A stretch of DNA of 22,168 nt, taken from positions 1 through 22,168 of the forward strand of contig PJAB01000675.1 in assembly GCA_002887195.1 (NCBI GenBank), written 5' to 3'. Made by a program: the position numbers and the translations under genes. Of the stretch, positions 17,301 to 22,168 are shown piece by piece. Under the pieces are notes generated by a model that saw nothing but the letters and a program-made list of their open reading frames with translations, did not search any database and was not told where the DNA came from. This DNA comes from Chrysochromulina parva. Its lineage: Eukaryota > Haptophyta > Prymnesiales > Chrysochromulinaceae. The first letter of the stretch is position 1, and each line of letters opens with the position of its first letter.

Positions 17301-20022
17301 CTTGCACGTCGTTGAGCACATGCTGACCGGTGAAGTCAGACGCGTCCTCCGGCTTCATCCGCAGCCGCGTGCCGTCGGTAAAGAAAGGGTTGAGCGTGAA
17401 GACGGACTCACCCACCTTGAAGGGTTCCTTGACGCCGCCGGCGGCAGCGACGGCAGCGGCGGCAGCGGCGGCAACAGCAGCGGCGGCGGCGCGCTCGGCC
17501 TCGAACGGAGAGGTGTAGATGGAGGCGGTGCGCTCGGGGTCGACGGCAAAGGCGCGGTTGCGTTCCATGTCCGCGGTGAGGGCGAGTCGCATGTAGAGGG
17601 CGACGTTGGGCACGGCCACACGTGTGCTTGGGTCGCTCGCTACAGCGAGGGGCGGCATGCTTAATTCGAGCTTCCAAAAGCCCGCACGCAGCGCGCCGTT
17701 GGGTGTGAACACGGGGAGCGAGCACCAGCCGACCGGCACAGTGGTCGACTGCCCGCCAGAGTCGGCGGAGGGCGCAAGCACCTTGTGCAGCTCGAGGACG
17801 AGCGACGTCTGAGGGCTCGGCGCGAGGTGCAGAAACTGGCGCCGAATCGCGAGGAGCGAGCGCGTGAAGCCACCGGCCATCGCCTCGCACTCGACGGCGG
17901 GGAGCGTCTTGACGGCACCAAGCGGCTCGACGCCATTGTACAGGGTGTACGCGAGCAAGCACTGGGAGGTGACCCAAGGCAGCCCAGTCACAAAGTCGAA
18001 GAAGGCGCACATTCCCGCGGCTTCCTCGTACGGAACCCCAGGCAACGTCGACGAGGGCAGCGAGGTCGGGCCCAGGGAGGTGGGCCCGTTACGCAGCAGC
18101 TCGCGCTGGACACGCGCCTCGACAAGGGCTCGCTTTTGCTCCCGCATCCACTCGTCGTGCTTCGTGCTCTCTTCCGCCTCCTTGGCCCTTGTGGCGGCTG
18201 CCTCCTTGGCCGACCGTAAGCGCTCGCGCTCCTCGATCATCTCCCGCTCGTGCCGCAGCTTGGCGAGCTCGCTCTCGTACTTGATCTGCCGGCGCGCGAA
18301 GGCATCCTCCTCGCGCTCGCGCGTCGACGGGCGCAGCCGGCCGTTCGCGTGCTGCTGAGAACTCAGCAGCTCGCTCAGCGCGTCCGGCGGCGCCGGCGGC
18401 AGCGACACCCCTGACGCGTGCCGGAGCCCAGTTACTGCGGCCTCGAGTTGGCGCGCGTGAGCCTCGCGAGCCTCTACGGCCCTCTGTAACGCAGCCAGCT
18501 GCACAGCCAGCGGGCCATCCATCGCCGCCGCCGCTGCATAGTAGGGCGGGGCGTACGAGAGCGGCGCTGCGGGCGGAGGCGGAGCCCAAAGTGGCGGAGG
18601 CGCTCCGAAGAAGCCGGCGGCCGAGGGGGCTACTGGCGGCGCGCCACAAGCGGCCGTGCTGTGCGCCTCGGATGCCACGCCGGTGACCGGTGCGAGGCGT
18701 GTCACGTCCCGCTGGAGCTGCTCGAGCTTGTGCAGCAGCTGCGGATTCTGGCCGCCCGCGGCCGCGTACGCTGCCCGCAGTTCCACCAAATCAGCCTCCA
18801 GTGTCGGCTCCAGTCTCGCCGCCTCTGCTCGCTCCGCCGCTCCGAGGGCCACGGTGCGTGGCGGCGGCGGCGGCGAGGGAGGAGCGATGATGCTCGTGGG
18901 TGCGCTCGGGGTGGGGCTCGGGGGTGCGACGCCCGCAGGTGCGCGCGCCGTCGTCGCAAGCGGCGGCGCATGCAGCGCTCGTGCCTCAATGCCCTCGGTC
19001 AACACGCCATGCAGCTCGAGTTGTGATCGGAGCTCCGCCAGCCGGCGCTCATCGTCCGCCTGCTGCGCACGTAGCTGCCGCATTGCCAGGCTCTGCGCGC
19101 CGCCACCGCCGCGCGTCGGGCTGCCTGGGCCGCCGCCGCTGCCGTCGCCCCTAGCGCCGTTGGCGCCGCCCGTGCCGCTCACGTCGGCGTGGTCACGCCG
19201 CGCCGCCGTCCCTGCTTGCGCCTCATCGTACGCGAGGAGCTGCTCGCGCCGCGTCTGCTCGAAGGCCTGCTGCTGCCGCCGCAGCCGCACGTGCTCGAGA
19301 TCGCTCTGCCGGCGTCTCTCCGCATTCTCCAGCATGAGGGCCTGCCGCTCCGCTTCCGCCTCCGGGCTCAACCGCTGCAGGTTTGCAGCGGCAACCTGTG
19401 TGCGTGCCTCGAGCATGGCTTTGGAGGCGGCCACGGTGCCCGACTGCAGCTCCGCCAGCGCTGCCTGCACGCCCAGCGCCTCGTCCGCGAGCCGCGCGCG
19501 AGCCGCCGCGAGATCCTCCTGCTGGCGCTGCAGCTCGGCGAGCTCCTTGTGCTGCTGCCGCTGCCTGAACTTGAGCTCGGCGGCCTCGGCGAAGCGTTCG
19601 GCCGCGCGCAGCTGGACGCGCGCCTGCAGCTCCACCGTGCGGTGCGCCGCCAGCTGCGCCTCGAGCATCTGCTGATGCACCTCCGCCTTTGCGCGCTGCT
19701 CCTTGAGGCGCAAGGCCGCGCGCTCCGCGGCTTCCTCTCTCGCCCGCCGCTCTTCGGTGCGCTCAGCAGCCTCGCGCGCGATCTTGGCGCGCAGCTCCGA
19801 TACGCTCAGCCCGATCACATCGTCCGACAGCGCTGACAGCCCCTTGCTCAGCGCGTTGACAGCGTCCTCGTCGAGCGACCCGGCGATCGCACCCCTCGCC
19901 TCCTTGCGCTGGGCGAGCACCTGCCGGTGCAGAACGGAGCCCTGACAGAATTTGTTGCGGTGGGTGTCGAGCTTGGCCTGCGTGTTGAACGCTATGCCAC
20001 AGAGATCGCACATGGCCATCAT
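14383..20022 (-). CDS. CCDC17-like zinc-finger coiled-coil protein, 1879 aa
   Basis: A C2HC zinc finger opens the protein (C5-x2-C8-x12-H-x4-C26), followed by a long Glu/Arg/Gln/Ala coiled coil (~65-330), a Pro/Ala-rich linker, and a second coiled coil (~565-660). The C-terminal half starts near 670 (MCAFFDFVTGLPW) and has four related modules, each with a hydrophobic strand, a GW/GY-x3-P/L-x-F motif and a later G-x-L strand: GWCSLPVF (~763), GWATVPLF (~1139), GYAPLALF (~1374), GWSVMPIF (~1674). An SH3-like stretch sits at ~865-945. Known: N-terminal C2HC finger, coiled coils and such a C-terminal part match vertebrate CCDC17, a protein linked to motile cilia. Inferred: flagellar or basal-body role. 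Much longer than vertebrate CCDC17. No signal peptide or membrane segment. MM at the start leaves a one-codon ambiguity. Homology is by pattern, not alignment. Confidence 0.75.
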   Translation of the reverse strand: MMAMCDLCGIAFNTQAKLDTHRNKFCQGSVLHRQVLAQRKEARGAIAGSLDEDAVNALSKGLSALSDDVIGLSVSELRAKIAREAAERTEERRAREEAAERAALRLKEQRAKAEVHQQMLEAQLAAHRTVELQARVQLRAAERFAEAAELKFRQRQQHKELAELQRQQEDLAAARARLADEALGVQAALAELQSGTVAASKAMLEARTQVAAANLQRLSPEAEAERQALMLENAERRRQSDLEHVRLRRQQQAFEQTRREQLLAYDEAQAGTAARRDHADVSGTGGANGARGDGSGGGPGSPTRGGGGAQSLAMRQLRAQQADDERRLAELRSQLELHGVLTEGIEARALHAPPLATTARAPAGVAPPSPTPSAPTSIIAPPSPPPPPRTVALGAAERAEAARLEPTLEADLVELRAAYAAAGGQNPQLLHKLEQLQRDVTRLAPVTGVASEAHSTAACGAPPVAPSAAGFFGAPPPLWAPPPPAAPLSYAPPYYAAAAAMDGPLAVQLAALQRAVEAREAHARQLEAAVTGLRHASGVSLPPAPPDALSELLSSQQHANGRLRPSTREREEDAFARRQIKYESELAKLRHEREMIEERERLRSAKEAAATRAKEAEESTKHDEWMREQKRALVEARVQRELLRNGPTSLGPTSLPSSTLPGVPYEEAAGMCAFFDFVTGLPWVTSQCLLAYTLYNGVEPLGAVKTLPAVECEAMAGGFTRSLLAIRRQFLHLAPSPQTSLVLELHKVLAPSADSGGQSTTVPVGWCSLPVFTPNGALRAGFWKLELSMPPLAVASDPSTRVAVPNVALYMRLALTADMERNRAFAVDPERTASIYTSPFEAERAAAAAVAAAAAAAVAAAGGVKEPFKVGESVFTLNPFFTDGTRLRMKPEDASDFTGQHVLNDVQVEILEMANSYARIRGPVDRHASLGEGWIRERNLSRHRRGQGLVTLEAPATPATPATPATPGAPTTAPDTGAPALDELATTAVAPAGEPPKAAPSEPPLPRPPPVQAPLPPFEDDKGVDVRPMRLVGWTPNDPKSLIESVRRGGGSGVRVHLSLVQRGARQPGGTYAPMGHPDALPGWQFSWYEGRTLRPNLDSEGVAEALLLVEVVAEVNVPSTPAQPNPSALSAPLASTVVGWATVPLFGSASAADGGGGGGGFLAGTEKTERILRLNAGLHTLGLSPPPVMLPNSERPGELAALPQRDAGERGELRGDLRGELTIRIATGKPPAPSADALLDMLGAKLDEVPGEMITSATRSARDNANVPPLAWLKSPEPSVPSDQLAYDGEGAVLVVDGARFLPDDVVASGVRATLLDERGMVLASARAPCMVLSDARMPRYPSLRLNLSDAALPANATLALTVLAVVQGVEEAVTLGYAPLALFTRLGDTSLTQPTSPRESAIALRTGAYQLPLYLGSSLAKASRGIAVSEASLSTGPRLPCATLLVRLLPGPRVSPPQIEGGSGHLDVVVIDERERVARLQQQPIPPAPAYATGAYDSTRSYPTKNELELYRLRLQRSPLQCLDAIGAEARDVGGVDEADAWLRRKLGDPNGAILISEAPPYNLRRFAPYSAAAGIQIGCRSAAGLAPPTAMCWAILSVHPPGSLYKTPREVQSDRFRITEAHDFSADLRAPIWPGRASHLPEVPLDPSALLIVDVRALEKPTVPSTLLSKGWSVMPIFTKVRHDGQVRVDSGVHVLPLFDGTPSAEVLATLGQVAVQPVLEWQRALGKLSQEKKLKAIDGASVTLSLLDAQRYGEHEWADPQPPIEPSHVRLPLGYEARYTAGAAKLSKPLGSIVGKVKQTVPPDAPKDFKPRVLSQHELELEANAAFRQAMGFPEPVQPRAPPPESEPEPVLRLQADVDGEGAVAGASYPGSASR
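17123..17158 (-). repeat. 9-bp tandem repeat encoding Ala-Thr-Pro
   Basis: Four 9-bp copies (GGCGTGGCC, GGCGTGGCC, GGTGTGGCC, GGTGTGGCT in + orientation) encode a TPATPATPATP linker in the CCDC17-like protein, between the SH3-like stretch and the second C-terminal module. Confidence 0.8.
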
Positions 20023-20394
20023 CCCCTATTGTGTAGCGCCACCAAGCTTGCGCCACCTTTAGAGTCCGTCGGCCGCGGAGAGGGCAGTTATGTTCGGGGA
20101 CGTTCGTTCACATTCACAACTCACCAACACACGTACGAACGAAATCGCGCTCTCGTGACAAACAACACCTCGCACACGTTCACACTCGCTTCATTCTCAT
20201 GCTCGCGAGGGGAAACGTTGTTCATAGTTGTTCATTCAGTGGCCATGACACCAACACGTAATGTTCATAGTATCTTGATGCATGAAAACCTCCTGTTGTC
20301 GGAAGGTGGTCTGCCGAATTGCCGTTTGGCGATTTAGCTTGCAGTTTGACGAAGCCGAGTTAGACTACATCCGCCACCTTGGCCGGTGCAGGAG
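20023..20394. promoter_or_regulatory. Shared divergent promoter region, CCDC17-like / IQ gene
   Basis: The 372-bp spacer is relatively A/T- and C/A-rich. It has GTTCACACT at 20178-20186 (sharing TTCACACT with the other two divergent spacers), CATTCACAAC at 20111-20120, inverted CGTTCGT/ACGAACG arms at 20101-20107 and 20135-20141, and repeated GTTGTTCAT and TGTTCATAG motifs near 20217-20270. Its right end may include a short 5' exon of the IQ gene. Confidence 0.5.
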
Positions 20395-20450
20395 ATGGCC
20401 GCCTGCTCTGCGAGGCGGTGGGCCGGCACGCCGTCTTCGAGTCGCCCAGA
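20386..20450 (+). other. Candidate 65-bp GT-AG intron at the 5' end of the IQ gene
   Basis: Frame +2 upstream reads FDEAELDYIRHLG up to 20385. Removing 20386 (GTGCAG) to 20450 (CGCCCAG) joins it in frame to YFDRLITQLDAELPF, giving one continuous amphipathic helix with Leu/Ile/Tyr spacing. In this model the start lies further upstream, for example ATG 20282 or an earlier exon ending at the TTGCAG near 20344. The alternative is an unspliced start at ATG 20395. Confidence 0.35.
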
Positions 20451-22168
20451 CTACTTTGATCGGCTGATCACGCAGCTCGATGCGGAGCTGCCATTCAGCC
20501 ACATGATCTCCCTCAAGCGGCACAGCGAGCTTTCGGATGCACGCAAGACCATCGCGTTGCAACGCCGGTATTGGGCTGCAGCAGACGACAGGGATGTTGT
20601 AGCCGGCATTGGCCGCTGCAGCAACGCCGTGAACGCCATCCTCTCTACCGGCAAGCCTTTTGAATCGAACAGGACCAAGGCGCCGAACTTTGAGGATCTC
20701 GTGGCCACGCGCCGCGCCGACCTCGCGCTGGCGCGCCGCTCGCTGTGGGGCACTCCGGCCTTCGCATCCTCGCCCGGGTCGTGCCTCCTCGACGACTCCC
20801 AGCGCCCAGCGGTCGAGCCGATCGATCCGTACAGCCGCGAAACTCTGGGCGGCCACGTCGTGGCGCGGCGGCATGCCGCGATGTACGCGATGGCGGGTGG
20901 TGCGGCCGAGATGAGCGGCGGAGGCGTGCTTCGCCCCTCGAGCAGCGCTCCGTCCCTCGCGTCGCTGCCACCACCGCCGCCGCCTCTGCCGCCGCCACCA
21001 CCACCACCACCCCGGAGTGGCGGTGGGAGCGCCTCCCCAAAGCACAGGAATGGCCTAATTAGGGGGGACGCGGCCGACGACGGTCTGTACGCAGCCCTAT
21101 TGAACGCTGTCGAAGCCGAGGGTGCGCCCAGCGGCCGCGGCGGTGACCGCGGCGGCGGCCGCGGCGGCGGCCGCCCCACAGCGTGTAGTGCGGACGTTTC
21201 ATTGGTTCTGGCGGCATCAGCGGCGTTTGAGCGGCGCGCGTTTGCATGTGAGGCGCTGCGCAGCGGCGGGCTCGGGGTGCTTGGGGATGGACGTTATACC
21301 TCCGCGGCTCCATCGTGGGCGGCCGAGGCGTGGGGCGAGGACCTAGGCGGCGAGGGCACAGGAGGCGCCCACGCCGGCGCGCGTGCTCGGCTCGCTGTGG
21401 TGCGCAACGCGAGCCTGCGCCACACCGGCCGCAGCACCTACGTGAGCTGTGCGGCCAGTCAGCCGCGCTCCGAGGTGCGCTTGGCCGCCGATGCCTTGCG
21501 ATCCTTAGACCAGGCTGAGCAGCGCGCTCTGGTTGCGCATGAAGAGAGGAACGCCGCGTTGATGGCTGCATCAGAGGCAGCTTCGCTAGCGGCGTGGGAG
21601 GCGACGTCGTGCTGTGGACAGCAGGTCCAACCGCCCGTCGATGCCTCTGCAAGTGCAGGCGGCGAGAAGTCAACAGCGCCATCCCAAGCGCCGCCAAAGG
21701 CATCTAAATCTCCATCGCCGTCCAAATCCTCGTCGCACCCGCGCCCTGCTAGTGCGAGAGGGACTGTCACCAAGGACAAGGAGACGCTAGCGGCCACGAA
21801 GCTGCAGGCGATCAAGCGCGGCCAGTCGGCACGCTCGGAGGCTGCTGCGATGCGCAAGGGTGGGACTGTCACCAAGGACAAGGAGACGCTAGCGGCTACG
21901 AAGCTGCAGGCGATCAAGCGCGGCCAATCGGCACGCTCGGAGGCTGCTGCGATGCGCAAGGGTGGGACTGTCACCGTCAGGGCTGGGAGCGGTGGAGCGA
22001 CCGGCGCTGTTATGCGCGCTGACGAGGCGCGCGCCGCTCCCGATCCCTCGGCGTGCGCATCCGAGGCCACCCACACAGCCCTCGGCACTGCAGCGGCGTG
22101 CGCATCCGAGGCCACCCACACAGCCCTCGGCACTGCAGCGGCGTGCGCATCCGAGGCCACCCACACAG
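20395..22168 (+). CDS. IQ-motif protein, 5' part only, at least 591 codons, runs off the window
   Basis: The frame from ATG 20395 (GAG before, G at +4) stays open to the right edge with no stop. Seen: an N-terminal helical part (YFDRLITQLDAELPFSHMISL and on to ~110), a poly-Pro run (genomic ~20967-21013), an Arg/Gly block GRGGDRGGGRGGGR, an Ala-rich helical part with EVRLAADALRSLDQAEQRAL, a Ser/Pro/Lys segment, then two 34-residue repeats each holding LQAIKRGQSAR, which fits the IQ pattern (hydrophobic-Q-x3-R/K-G-x3-R/K), and a third unit begun as GTVTV. The visible part ends in 15-residue repeats (ACASEATHTALGTAA). Known: IQ motifs bind calmodulin or calmodulin-like light chains. Inferred: calmodulin-binding scaffold, possibly flagellar given its CCDC17-like neighbour. 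I do not recognise the family. The minus-strand frame across 21459-22166 is judged its shadow. The start may change if the candidate intron is real. Confidence 0.65.
   Translation, partial: MAACSARRWAGTPSSSRPDYFDRLITQLDAELPFSHMISLKRHSELSDARKTIALQRRYWAAADDRDVVAGIGRCSNAVNAILSTGKPFESNRTKAPNFEDLVATRRADLALARRSLWGTPAFASSPGSCLLDDSQRPAVEPIDPYSRETLGGHVVARRHAAMYAMAGGAAEMSGGGVLRPSSSAPSLASLPPPPPPLPPPPPPPPRSGGGSASPKHRNGLIRGDAADDGLYAALLNAVEAEGAPSGRGGDRGGGRGGGRPTACSADVSLVLAASAAFERRAFACEALRSGGLGVLGDGRYTSAAPSWAAEAWGEDLGGEGTGGAHAGARARLAVVRNASLRHTGRSTYVSCAASQPRSEVRLAADALRSLDQAEQRALVAHEERNAALMAASEAASLAAWEATSCCGQQVQPPVDASASAGGEKSTAPSQAPPKASKSPSPSKSSSHPRPASARGTVTKDKETLAATKLQAIKRGQSARSEAAAMRKGGTVTKDKETLAATKLQAIKRGQSARSEAAAMRKGGTVTVRAGSGGATGAVMRADEARAAPDPSACASEATHTALGTAAACASEATHTALGTAAACASEATHT
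21760..21963 (+). repeat. 102-bp coding tandem repeat with one IQ motif per unit
   Basis: Two units (21760-21861 and 21862-21963) encode 34 residues each, identical at protein level, with only a few synonymous base changes visible (GCC/GCT, CAG/CAA). A third unit starts at 21964 but diverges after GTVT. The near-identity indicates recent duplication. Confidence 0.9.
22051..22168 (+). repeat. 45-bp coding tandem repeat, cut by the window end
   Basis: Units at 22051-22095 and 22096-22140 and a 28-bp start of a third encode the 15-residue unit ACASEATHTALGTAA. Copies look identical. The array continues outside the window, so its length and the protein's C-terminus are unknown. Confidence 0.9.

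Noticed and set aside
20364..20456. Methyltransferase-like GAGDGRLLCEAVG in the third plus frame
   Set aside because: Only about 31 codons between stops, overlapping a better frame; a short Gly/Asp motif in GC-rich DNA is expected by chance.
21459..22166. Minus-strand open frame of 235 residues with WVASDAHAAAVPRA repeats
   Set aside because: It is antisense to the plus frame, which has IQ motifs, a poly-Pro run and an N-terminal helical part. The minus peptide lacks any recognisable motif.

Overview
The window looks like nuclear DNA of a GC-rich unicellular eukaryote, most plausibly a flagellated alga of the haptophyte type; that lineage guess is inference. Supporting signs are a clear short GT-AG intron (2158-2251), very long Ala/Gly/Pro-rich reading frames with strong GC3, start contexts of Kozak rather than Shine-Dalgarno type, and eukaryotic domains: IPT/TIG, CUB, EF-hand, chromodomain, DEK C-terminal, IQ, and a CCDC17-like ciliary architecture. 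No rRNA gene, transposase, phage gene or CRISPR array is visible.

Layout. Six protein genes alternate strictly in strand: PDZ protein (-, 540-1208); secreted ten-IPT plus CUB protein (+, 1443-7134, two exons); four-EF-hand plus SAM-like protein (-, 7507-9165); J-like/chromodomain/DEK-C nuclear protein (+, 9462-13433); CCDC17-like zinc-finger coiled-coil protein (-, 14383-20022); and an IQ-motif protein that runs off the right edge (+, 20395 to beyond 22168). This gives three divergent pairs sharing short 5' spacers (234, 296 and 372 bp) and two convergent 3' spacers (372 and 949 bp). All three divergent spacers contain the octamer TTCACACT; in the first it forms a perfect 9-bp hairpin.

Repeats. 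A 60-bp tandem unit occurs in frame inside the CUB domain of the IPT gene (6320-6426), again with the same unit in the convergent spacer after the J-like gene (13444-13585), and its core recurs in inverted orientation within a 61-bp tandem repeat that contains the IPT gene's stop codon (7103-7201). A 36/40-bp minisatellite lies at 13681-13868. The right end carries 102-bp (IQ motif) and 45-bp coding tandem repeats.

Function. The genes do not form an operon or one obvious pathway. The CCDC17-like protein suggests a flagellate cell; the EF-hand and IQ proteins point to calcium/calmodulin signalling; the IPT-CUB protein is a predicted secreted or surface adhesion-type glycoprotein. The most unusual gene is the nuclear protein joining a J-like domain (HPD changed to HTD), a chromodomain with an apparently intact aromatic cage, and a C-terminal DEK-C domain.
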